From NCBI GenBank assembly GCA_937884975.1, contig CAKZZS010000053.1, positions 1 through 6,602 on the forward strand: a DNA stretch of 6,602 bases, read 5' to 3'. This stretch comes from an uncultured Clostridia bacterium (GTDB lineage Bacteria; Bacillota; Clostridia; Oscillospirales; Acutalibacteraceae). The notes beneath the pieces were generated by a model that worked only from the letters and a program-made list of their open reading frames with translations, made no database searches and was not told the origin of the DNA. Positions 1 to 6,084 of the stretch are shown one piece after another. How positions within the stretch are numbered: position 1 is the stretch's first letter; each line of letters opens with the position of its first letter. The translations under genes were made by a program, and so were the position numbers.

Positions 1-3
1 CAT
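1..3 (-). CDS. Start codon of the next gene, cut by the left edge
   Basis: Bases 1-5 on the minus strand read TAATG: the capsid stop at 3-5 shares one base with an ATG at 1-3. The same overlap occurs three more times in this window between real genes, so this is probably the start of the next head gene. Nothing of its product can be seen. In this gene order a small decoration protein, a hypothetical protein or a head-tail connector is usual. Confidence 0.45.
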
Positions 4-866
4 TAGGCGCCTGTTGCCGGTGCCGTAGTTGCAAACTTTGCAAGCACAACCTTTGAAGCGTTCGACAGTACAGCAGTGTAAATCTTATCAACTGAAATAT
101 CCGTTGTACGGTTCAATGTGTGACGTTCGTCCTCTACGTTCGTATCACGCTTGATATAGATTGTGATTGCTGTTGCCTCGTCCTCTGTTTCGTCCTCCTG
201 ATTGAGCTTAACAATCGGGTTGATGTATTTGTTAGACTTAACCGGAACTTTCTTTGACGGTACAACACGCGCATTCGCAATCTGTCCGATTTCGCCGCTC
301 ATAATTACATCGCCGGTGTACTTGTCCGCTGATATAAAGTTCGGGTCGTGTCTGAGCTGCGTTACCTGTTTCGGGTGTACAAATATAACCTTTGCGGTGT
401 TTGTTTCCTCCTCGAACACGTCTATAGCGTCAACGATACCGTCATAGCTGATAACATCGTCAAGTGTCTTGGAAAGTGTCGCCCCCTGCAGCGCGGTCAT
501 TGCGTCCTCGTCAATCTTTGCCGCTACAGACATAGCAAGCTGATTTGTGCTTTCGCCTACGGTGTTGCCGTAGTCGGAAAGTACAGCTTCGTCCGTAAGG
601 GTTACCGCTTTCATAACCTTCTTAACGGTTGCCGTTGTGGTTGATGCTGTGAGCTTTGTCGGGTCTACGCTCTCACCCTCGGCAACCTCGCCAGCGTCAC
701 CGATGTAAGCATACTTCGGAACGGTAATTGTGTCGCCGGGTCTGCCCTGCAAAGTTGTGTCAATCTTTGCAAACGGTGTGACAACAATTTTCTTTTCAAT
801 CTTTGCGGAAATCATATCCGCCATAACCTGCGGATTTATCAGGTCTGCAATCTTTGTAATTGCCAT
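3..866 (-). CDS. Phage major capsid protein (N4-gp56 family, HK97 fold)
   Basis: This is the coat protein that builds the icosahedral shell. At 287 residues it is a compact member of the N4-gp56-type group seen in Clostridia phages. The N-terminus AITKIADLINPQVMADMISA (2-21) is a helical arm. LQGRPGDTITVPKYAYIGDA (39-58) fits the E-loop strand region. KIDEDAMTALQGA (117-129) is a spine-helix-like segment, and VIFVHPKQVTQLRHDPNFIS (160-179) plus GEIGQIANARVVPSKKVP (191-208) are the conserved P/A-domain signature. The RBS GAGGAG at 878-883 is 11 nt from the ATG, rather far, and overlaps the scaffold stop. The TAA stop overlaps the next start as TAATG at the left edge. Confidence 0.93.
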   Translation of the reverse strand: MAITKIADLINPQVMADMISAKIEKKIVVTPFAKIDTTLQGRPGDTITVPKYAYIGDAGEVAEGESVDPTKLTASTTTATVKKVMKAVTLTDEAVLSDYGNTVGESTNQLAMSVAAKIDEDAMTALQGATLSKTLDDVISYDGIVDAIDVFEEETNTAKVIFVHPKQVTQLRHDPNFISADKYTGDVIMSGEIGQIANARVVPSKKVPVKSNKYINPIVKLNQEDETEDEATAITIYIKRDTNVEDERHTLNRTTDISVDKIYTAVLSNASKVVLAKFATTAPATGA

Positions 867-874
867 TTAAAAAA

Positions 875-1531
875 TCACTCCTCACTTAATTTGTCATAAA
901 GTGCTTTGTTTGAAGTGAACAGCTCCATACGTGCTTTATAGCCCATTTTTGCAAACTGCTCTTTTGTGACCTCGCCGCTCGGTGCGGGCTTTGTCGGCTT
1001 TGAAAAATGTGGTTTGTCGCCGTCTTCCGCAAAACTGTCCGCATTGTCAGTCTTGTATGCGTCTAAGAAATCAGACGCGCCAAGAATAGCGTCATTTTCC
1101 ATTTTCAAGCCCTTGTCAGTCATTGCGCGGATAAAGTCACGCTTTGCCGCTTCGCTTGTAAATTTCTGCGAGTTCGCAAAGTCCTTGACGGCATATTCAT
1201 ACTTCGCCGCGTCAAGCTCCTTTTTGTGGGTGTCCTGCGCGGTCTTGTAATCGCCCTGCAGCTTTTCAATCTCGGCAAGTGCCTGTGTCAGCTTCTCACC
1301 GTCTGTGCCGGCTTCTTCAAGCTGTTTCTTTAGCTTGGCAATGTCGGTGTCGCGCGTCTTGATGTCCTTTGTAAGCGTCTGATTTGTGCTTTCCAAAGTT
1401 TCATACTTTCGCTTGTCAACATAGTTACCTGTTGCAAGGTCAGCTATGTTAAAGCCCTTTTCTGCGACCGCCGTGGTAAACTGTTCCCACGTCAATGCGC
1501 CACTTTCAAACAAAACCTTTAAAAATTCCAT
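875..1531 (-). CDS. Phage scaffold protein (minor structural protein Gp20 family)
   Basis: The scaffold directs coat-protein assembly into a correctly sized prohead and leaves before or during packaging. The 218 residues fit the Gp20 family. The N-terminus MEFLKVLFESGALTWEQF is a typical opening, with a short globular part to about residue 40. A long charged helical and coiled-coil region follows (about 41-118, with LTKDIKTRDTDIAKLKKQLE at 53-72). After a Pro-rich linker (HFSKPTKPAPSG, 175-186) a basic helical tail ends the protein (VTKEQFAKMGYKARMELF, 188-205), the usual coat-binding end. No Cys is present. The start at 1531 is set by AGGAGG 5 nt upstream. The stop is 8 nt before the capsid gene, whose RBS lies in the last codons of this gene. 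Confidence 0.92.
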   Translation of the reverse strand: MEFLKVLFESGALTWEQFTTAVAEKGFNIADLATGNYVDKRKYETLESTNQTLTKDIKTRDTDIAKLKKQLEEAGTDGEKLTQALAEIEKLQGDYKTAQDTHKKELDAAKYEYAVKDFANSQKFTSEAAKRDFIRAMTDKGLKMENDAILGASDFLDAYKTDNADSFAEDGDKPHFSKPTKPAPSGEVTKEQFAKMGYKARMELFTSNKALYDKLSEE

Positions 1532-1536
1532 TCTGT

Positions 1537-1542
1537 CCTCCT
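1537..1542 (-). promoter_or_regulatory. Consensus ribosome binding site of the scaffold gene
   Basis: The minus strand reads AGGAGG 5 nt before the ATG at 1531. It overlaps an in-frame TAG (1541-1543), which blocks any longer scaffold start. It is a perfect consensus site, in keeping with the high expression expected of a scaffold gene heading its own transcript. Confidence 0.85.
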
Positions 1543-1614
1543 AAACATTCTTTATATCTGCTAATTTATAAATTCGCTGTGCAGTGTAGCGGTGTGAATG
1601 CTGCGCTTGTTTAA

Positions 1615-1675
1615 TCGCCTTTGCGCTCGGCTATTTTCACGTATAATCGTAACTCTAAAAAATTTCCAAAGGCGA
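1615..1675. repeat. 9-bp perfect inverted repeat flanking the possible promoter
   Basis: Plus 1615-1623 (tcgcctttg) and 1667-1675 (caaaggcga) are exact inverse complements with 43 nt between them. One arm overlaps the possible -35 box, the other falls just past the expected transcription start. It could be an operator pair or a long-range stem in read-through RNA, or chance. The 1532-1706 interval holds no convincing coding frame. Confidence 0.4.
1640..1669 (-). promoter_or_regulatory. Possible promoter for the scaffold and capsid genes
   Basis: Downstream of the terminator the minus strand has TTGGAA (1664-1669) and TATACG (1640-1645) separated by 18 nt. Each box matches 4 of 6 consensus bases; a one-base shift gives TTATAC with a 17-nt spacer. 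The match is weak on its own. The case rests mainly on context: a terminator immediately upstream and about 110 nt of leader before the scaffold gene. Phage late promoters often depart from consensus. Confidence 0.33.
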
Positions 1676-1684
1676 CATTTGCAT

Positions 1685-1708
1685 AAAAAAAGAGCCGATT
1701 ATCGGCTC
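1685..1708 (-). terminator. Intrinsic terminator after the minor capsid gene
   Basis: The minus strand reads GAGCCGA, loop TAA, TCGGCTC (plus 1692-1708), followed at once by seven T residues (1685-1691). This is a GC-rich 7-bp perfect stem with a U tract. The stem begins within the TGA stop codon of the minor capsid gene (1707-1709). No T run follows on the plus strand, so it is one-directional. Confidence 0.87.
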
Positions 1709-2921
1709 AAATATAAATTCTTGTCTTGTCAAACCTCGGTTTCAGACCGCACTTGTTACAAAAGACCTTGTATTCATTATTCAGTTTTGACACCTCGGCT
1801 TTGAACTTCTCCGCCTGTGCTTCTTCCTCGGCGGTTTCCGCCATAGCCTGCCCTTCCTTTGCACGTCTAATATCCGTTTCATACTGTCGCATTCTCTGTG
1901 TACACCAGTACATAGATTTCTTTTCATCCTTGCCCTGTTTGTTCTTTACTGTGATGCCGTCCGCGTTGTCCGCCTTTATTTTTTCCAGTTCTGCAAGCGT
2001 GTAATTCGGTGTTTTCTCGCCTATGATAATGCGAAAAGCCAAATGCCTACAATTCCAAACGCCGATAGGACGGTCAAGCGCCGCAAACTGTATACCGTTG
2101 ACATCTTTAAACGGTAGCCCCGTTTGGCAGCGGTCAAACTGTTCGTTTGTAAACTGATGACCTTGTATTGGCTCGTGGTCGGGTGCGGAGTTCATATGTA
2201 CGCTCAGTTCCACGCCGTCCGCGCTGAATTCCTCACCTGTCATATTCTGTATGGTCTGCTGCACATCTCGTATACCGTCAAGGATATTACGTCTTACCGC
2301 GCTGTCAAGCCGTATACGGTGTTCTTTGCCCTCGTCAGTTGTGTATTCAACCGCTGTCAGACCTCGCTTTGTAAGGTCTTGTATGGCTTTTATAATCAAC
2401 GTGTTATAACTCCCCATACCCGTAACAGATGATTGTACCGCCCTGTCAACTATCTCTCTATATGCCTTTGCCGCAGGTGTTACCTTGACGATTAACGGAT
2501 TGTTGCGGTCACGCATAAGAAATGCCGTTGTTTTTGATAGATTGGAATAATTACCAAGTGACACACGCCCTGCGGCTTCAATAGCCTTTTGCAGCGGTTT
2601 ATTCGTGTCAAACGGTATCTGTGTAATCTGTCTGTAATCATAGAATGGTTTAGCGTCCTCGTATGCGTCCTGTGCCGCGGTCTTTATAATGCCCTTGATT
2701 TGACGCTCGGAAAAGCGCGACAACTCGGATAGCTTCTTGTTTATAGCCTTAACGTCTGCGCCTGTTCGCCGCATTTGACCTAACCGCCGCACGTCTGACG
2801 GTGTAATCTCTTTGACATCGGCTATGCGCTTGCCGATTATCTCTATTATTTCCTGTTCTATCCGCTGTTGGCGGTCTATAAGCGGCTGTATTAGCTTGTC
2901 AATTTGGTTTTCTGTAAACAT
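1707..2921 (-). CDS. Phage minor capsid protein (Phage_min_cap2 / MuF-like head morphogenesis)
   Basis: This class of protein sits next to the portal gene, enters the prohead in low copy and takes part in head morphogenesis. The 404 residues contain an N-terminal helical region (1-100), with a pair TPAAKAYREIVDRAVQSSVT and YNTLIIKAIQDLTKRGLTAV at about 148-191. A C-terminal core follows with HMNSAPDHEPIQG (242-254) and GVWNCRHLAFRIIIG (287-301); these match the H...QG and NCRH signatures of minor capsid/MuF-type proteins. A long charged helix follows (about 339-385, rich in Glu, Ala and Lys). The protein ends with a CNKCG pair (388-392), possibly metal-binding. The ATG at 2921 overlaps the stop of the 56-aa gene as TAATG, and the local RBS is weak (AAAGAG), so coupling probably drives initiation. 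The TGA stop lies inside the terminator stem. Confidence 0.9.
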   Translation of the reverse strand: MFTENQIDKLIQPLIDRQQRIEQEIIEIIGKRIADVKEITPSDVRRLGQMRRTGADVKAINKKLSELSRFSERQIKGIIKTAAQDAYEDAKPFYDYRQITQIPFDTNKPLQKAIEAAGRVSLGNYSNLSKTTAFLMRDRNNPLIVKVTPAAKAYREIVDRAVQSSVTGMGSYNTLIIKAIQDLTKRGLTAVEYTTDEGKEHRIRLDSAVRRNILDGIRDVQQTIQNMTGEEFSADGVELSVHMNSAPDHEPIQGHQFTNEQFDRCQTGLPFKDVNGIQFAALDRPIGVWNCRHLAFRIIIGEKTPNYTLAELEKIKADNADGITVKNKQGKDEKKSMYWCTQRMRQYETDIRRAKEGQAMAETAEEEAQAEKFKAEVSKLNNEYKVFCNKCGLKPRFDKTRIYI

Positions 2922-3091
2922 TAGATTTTATTCTTTAATCTCTTTATTTCCAGTTTAAGCGCGGCGATTTCGCGTTGATAATCTTTTTTTATGTCACTAA
3001 TATCACTTGCAGATGGAACATATACAAACTCTTTGCCTAACCCTGCGTCTCCATAGGATATGTCGACATTTTTTAACACTAATATAGCCAT
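2921..3091 (-). CDS. Small ORF between portal and minor capsid (56 aa), function unknown
   Basis: The product starts MAILVLKNVDISYGD and ends with a charged helical segment SDIKKDYQREIAALKLEIKR followed by LKNKI. That tail (about 32-56) has heptad-like hydrophobic spacing and could form a short coiled coil. The N-terminal half looks like a small beta region. Three points support a real gene: it fills the space between portal and minor capsid exactly, with TAATG overlaps at both ends (3089-3093 and 2919-2923); GAGGAAGG stands 9 nt before its ATG; and its codon use resembles its neighbours. I do not recognise the family. A short head-assembly accessory protein is the natural guess from position, but that is inference only. 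Confidence 0.85.
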   Translation of the reverse strand: MAILVLKNVDISYGDAGLGKEFVYVPSASDISDIKKDYQREIAALKLEIKRLKNKI

Positions 3092-4614
3092 TATTCAATA
3101 CCTTCCTCAATCTCACTTTGCGCTTCGTACTCGTTATACGCCCTCACCTTTGCGAGTGCGTGTATCGCCTGTTCTTCCGTTTCGCCAAAGTATTTTTGAC
3201 GGAACTCCACCTTTGACGTTACGCCGTTATTCATAAGCGTTGTCTGCTCGCCTAAAAGCGTTTCATCGTCTGCCTTTGCGCTATCCTTCCACTCAAATGA
3301 CACTTCATACTTGCCCACGGGTGCGAGGTTGTATAGTGTGGTAAGTGCGTCCATTATGTATACGACATCCTCAAGCGTCTTTTGCAGTGCCTTTTGTAAT
3401 TGCGCCGTTGCTACGTGGCTTCTCTGCTCCGTTGCAATAATCTCCGACGCTGTACGCGCCTGTATATTCGGGTCAGATATTGTACCTCGTGACAACAAAC
3501 AATCATCCTCTATGGTACGTAACACCTCATTCAAGCCATTCAAATATGACGCGTCACGTAATGCCGGAGCAAATACGCTGTATAAGTCGTTCGTGTCAAC
3601 GTCAATACGCCTGTATAGTCTGCTTTGGTGCTTATCCATAATAGGATATTCCGCACCGTCATCAGTCTGTTGATACTTCATTGCGTCACGGTCAACATCA
3701 ACAGCCATTTCACCGCCCTTGAACTCCCACAACAGGCTTGAATACAATTCATCTGCGTCCTGTATGTGTTCTACCGCGTCAGCAAATACAGAAACACCAA
3801 GAGGGCTGTACTCGTCTATTGTATTGGCAATAGGCGGCTTGAAATAGGCAAACATCAGCCTGTCAACGCCGGTTATGGTCGTTTCAGGTTCAAGATCAGC
3901 CCATTCGGGTACGCTATTCAAAGGTATCTCTGAACCTAAATTGTCGGTTGATGTGGTATTGGTAGACTTGAACGCCTTGTTTATAATCGTCACCGAATTG
4001 TTGTCGTTGAGCTTGTGATATTCAAGGCGGCTGTATGTTTCGTTCTTGTTGACAATCTTTTGTACAAATGCCGCCTCCGACATCCTGCCTGACGCGCTGA
4101 ACGCTATCGGATAAAAACCGTCAGCTTGAACGTAGTCCATTTCTATTGTGCCGCCTACAACATACGGCTTGATAACCAAGCCGCCCCTAGCAAGACCGTA
4201 ATCCAACTGTATCCGGATATTGTCAATTATGGTTTTCTGATACCGCTCATTGAGGAAATCGGCGCGTTTAGACTCTGCAGCCTTCCGCGTGGTGTATTCA
4301 AGCCCTGTCGCTTCATCGGTTATTACTTCCTCCGATGTTTCGCCTGTGATTTCCGATTTCATTTCAAGCGTGCATAATTCCGCTTTCAGCCTTGCAATCT
4401 TCACCGGCAATTTAAGTGACCTGACCGTTTCGGGCTTTGCAAGTGTTCCCTCTTTCAGCCACGGAGCTTTATTCTTGTACATTGCTGTCCATAAATCAAT
4501 AGCGTCTGTCATTTCGCCTGATATGGTAGGCTGTATATGTAATGCCTGTTCTATGCTCTTGTTCGTCAATTTATAAATCAGCTCCTTTAGTTTTTGCCAT
4601 AGTTGAGAAAACAT
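3091..4614 (-). CDS. Phage portal protein (SPP1 Gp6 / A118-like)
   Basis: The portal forms the dodecameric ring at one capsid vertex through which DNA enters and leaves; it docks TerL, and later the head-tail connector. At 507 residues it has the usual portal length. Recognisable parts are an N-terminal helical segment, IDLWTAMYKNKAPWL (39-53), the strand LVIKPYVVGGTIEMDYVQAD (146-165), PPIANTIDEYSPLGVSVFAD (260-279), and CLLSRGTISDPNIQARTASE (372-391), which corresponds to the conserved stretch of A118-type portals. The Glu-rich C-terminus around LMNNGVTSKVEFRQKYFG (460-477) is typical of the family's tail helix. The start at 4614 has GAGGTG 5 nt upstream and overlaps the previous stop as TAATG. 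The downstream 56-aa gene overlaps its stop in the same way. Confidence 0.95.
   Translation of the reverse strand: MFSQLWQKLKELIYKLTNKSIEQALHIQPTISGEMTDAIDLWTAMYKNKAPWLKEGTLAKPETVRSLKLPVKIARLKAELCTLEMKSEITGETSEEVITDEATGLEYTTRKAAESKRADFLNERYQKTIIDNIRIQLDYGLARGGLVIKPYVVGGTIEMDYVQADGFYPIAFSASGRMSEAAFVQKIVNKNETYSRLEYHKLNDNNSVTIINKAFKSTNTTSTDNLGSEIPLNSVPEWADLEPETTITGVDRLMFAYFKPPIANTIDEYSPLGVSVFADAVEHIQDADELYSSLLWEFKGGEMAVDVDRDAMKYQQTDDGAEYPIMDKHQSRLYRRIDVDTNDLYSVFAPALRDASYLNGLNEVLRTIEDDCLLSRGTISDPNIQARTASEIIATEQRSHVATAQLQKALQKTLEDVVYIMDALTTLYNLAPVGKYEVSFEWKDSAKADDETLLGEQTTLMNNGVTSKVEFRQKYFGETEEQAIHALAKVRAYNEYEAQSEIEEGIE
3101..3108 (-). promoter_or_regulatory. Ribosome binding site for the 56-aa gene
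   Basis: The minus strand reads GAGGAAGG, ending 9 nt before the ATG at 3091. It is embedded in the last codons of the portal gene and is good evidence that the small downstream frame is translated. Confidence 0.75.
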
Positions 4615-4769
4615 TATTTCACCTCGTCAACGGGAATACTTTTATCATCGGATATAACCTTGATATGTGTATCTGATATAACAATTCTTGTATATGGATT
4701 GTAATTTTTGCGTATATAATCAGCTATTGGCGTACATAGTTCTTTAAGGTCTTTGAACTCGTTATCCAT
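4614..4769 (-). CDS. Conserved-type small phage protein between terminase and portal (51 aa), function unknown
   Basis: I place the start at 4769 rather than the upstream in-frame ATG at 4808. The 4769 start has AGGAGAGG 8 nt upstream and sits one base after the terL stop, while 4808 would overlap terL by 38 bases. The product begins MDNEFKDLKELC. It is a small acidic protein with an N-terminal amphipathic helix (about 4-24), then YNPYTRIVISDTHIKVIS, which reads as two beta strands, and a polar tail. Small proteins with a helix followed by an NYNP..-VISD-type stretch commonly sit between terminase and portal in Bacillota phages; I recall this from experience and have not checked it. The stop overlaps the portal start as TAATG. 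Function is unknown; position suggests a role in packaging or portal assembly. Confidence 0.88.
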   Translation of the reverse strand: MDNEFKDLKELCTPIADYIRKNYNPYTRIVISDTHIKVISDDKSIPVDEVK

Positions 4770-4770
4770 T

Positions 4771-6084
4771 TTAATTACCTCTCCTTTTCCAATATCTTTC
4801 AAGCGCATATCTTACCGCGTCAATGCTGTGATTGTCCGCGTCGGGGTATGCGCTTATAAAGTTTCCATCTCTGTCGGTGTCGTATTCGTAGTTTACAAAC
4901 TCCTTATACGTCAGCGGACAGCGGCGTTTGTCTATGTATATATGCCGTAAGCCCTGCAGCCATTTGATACCGTATCTTACGCTGTCGGGTCCTTTTTCCG
5001 CACCGCGTATAAATGCGCCGTATGCCTTGAAGTCCGCTACGCTCTTTTCCTCCGCGCTGTCGGCGGTTACTAATTCGTTGCGGTCTATCAGCTTCATATC
5101 GTTGTACAATATCTCAAAAACATCTTTGTTGCGCGTCTTGGTCGTACTGTATTCCGCAAATATGTATAGGTCTAAATGCGACCTGTCAAAATGCATACGA
5201 ACAAATCGGAACGGATCTCGCGCAAATCCCCAGTCAATGCCGTTGTATATCTTGTCAAACGTCTGCCACATAGGCACTTGCTTAACGGTGCGACCTGCAA
5301 AGTCTTGGATGTCAATCATAACTGACATATCCTTATCCTCTACATTGGCGAACACGTCACCGCCTGCGCCTATTGCTACGCCCATATACTCGTGTTCGTA
5401 TGCTTTCGGGTTGATTTCCTTTAATTCCTCGGCTTCGTCTATAAACGCTTGTCCTAACCATTCAGACGGTACGTCAAGGTATGTATTCCGCACAACAAGC
5501 GTATTCTCTATGCGCTTCTCGTTCGTTTCGCAATCCTCAACATATTCATTCGCCCAATTATTTTTGGAGATAGGCGGATTGAATGTGCGGAAGTCCCAGA
5601 ATGTATTACCGCCGCGCATTGTGGATTGTAACACTGTTCTTAATTCGCCCTCGCCACTGAATTGGTCAAGTTCCTCGAACCACGTAACGCCTATATACCC
5701 AAATTCGGGTTTTATCGACTTCACCTTTTGTGGGTCGTCCAAGCCCATAAAGTATATCTTCTGCTTGGTCTGCGTATACACAATCGGTGTTGAGTATGTC
5801 TTGGGTATTTTAAATAGGCTATCTAAGCCTAATTGATATATCGCCCATACTATTTGTGAATATATACTGTTTTGTATCGTATTCGCCACCTTGCGGAAAC
5901 ATACTGCGTGTATGTCGGGATTGCTGATAATCAGCAAAACTATATCTATGCCCACAAATGATGATTTGGTCGAACCACGTCCACCGGGAAAGGTGTAATG
6001 TGTGTGGCGGTGTTCTAATATATCTTCTAATACATCATCGTACATTGGGATGATGTTGTTTGCTATGGGTATGTTTATGTTCAT
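4771..6084 (-). CDS. terL: Phage terminase large subunit (PBSX/Terminase_3-like)
   Basis: This is the packaging motor: an N-terminal ATPase drives DNA into the prohead and a C-terminal RNase H-like nuclease cuts the concatemer. The 437 residues are a usual TerL length. Walker A is GGRGSTKS (34-41). Walker B is the hydrophobic strand IGVTWFEEL (131-139) with the catalytic Glu pair 137-138. FRTFNPP (165-171) fits the ATPase coupling motif. Nuclease acidic residues are plausibly D284 in GIDWGFARDP, D342 in TADSAEEKS and D422 in NHSIDAVRYA. The start at 6084 is firm: an in-frame TAG lies three codons upstream. The RBS is modest (AAGG about 9 nt upstream), and the ATGA overlap with the preceding ORF suggests coupled translation. 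No small terminase subunit is visible next to it; it could lie upstream outside the window. Confidence 0.96.
   Translation of the reverse strand: MNINIPIANNIIPMYDDVLEDILEHRHTHYTFPGGRGSTKSSFVGIDIVLLIISNPDIHAVCFRKVANTIQNSIYSQIVWAIYQLGLDSLFKIPKTYSTPIVYTQTKQKIYFMGLDDPQKVKSIKPEFGYIGVTWFEELDQFSGEGELRTVLQSTMRGGNTFWDFRTFNPPISKNNWANEYVEDCETNEKRIENTLVVRNTYLDVPSEWLGQAFIDEAEELKEINPKAYEHEYMGVAIGAGGDVFANVEDKDMSVMIDIQDFAGRTVKQVPMWQTFDKIYNGIDWGFARDPFRFVRMHFDRSHLDLYIFAEYSTTKTRNKDVFEILYNDMKLIDRNELVTADSAEEKSVADFKAYGAFIRGAEKGPDSVRYGIKWLQGLRHIYIDKRRCPLTYKEFVNYEYDTDRDGNFISAYPDADNHSIDAVRYALERYWKRRGN
4778..4785 (-). promoter_or_regulatory. Strong ribosome binding site that sets the start of the 51-aa gene
   Basis: On the minus strand this reads AGGAGAGG, ending 8 nt before the ATG at 4769. 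It lies inside the last codons of terL. Its spacing fits only the 4769 start, so it decides against the longer version from 4808. Confidence 0.85.

Noticed and set aside
202..644. Plus-strand open frames opposite the capsid gene (and similar ones opposite the scaffold, minor capsid and portal genes)
   Set aside because: All are antisense to confidently identified genes, lack good RBSs and encode low-complexity, family-less products.
511..856. Four copies of the 9-mer caatctttg in the capsid gene
   Set aside because: All encode K-I-(D/E/A) with the same codons at irregular spacing; codon preference and helix composition explain them.
1532..1630. About 29 sense codons upstream of and in frame with the scaffold gene, separated from it by one TAG; could suggest TAG recoding or an extended scaffold
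   Set aside because: There is no start codon in the stretch, a consensus RBS stands right before the normal ATG, and no gene in the window contains an in-frame TAG. The genes here stop with TAA or TGA, but eight genes are too few to argue recoding.
4928..5836. 302-codon plus-strand open frame
   Set aside because: It lies wholly antisense to terL, whose motifs are all intact. Its translation is Ser-rich and shows no recognisable domain, as expected of a shadow frame.
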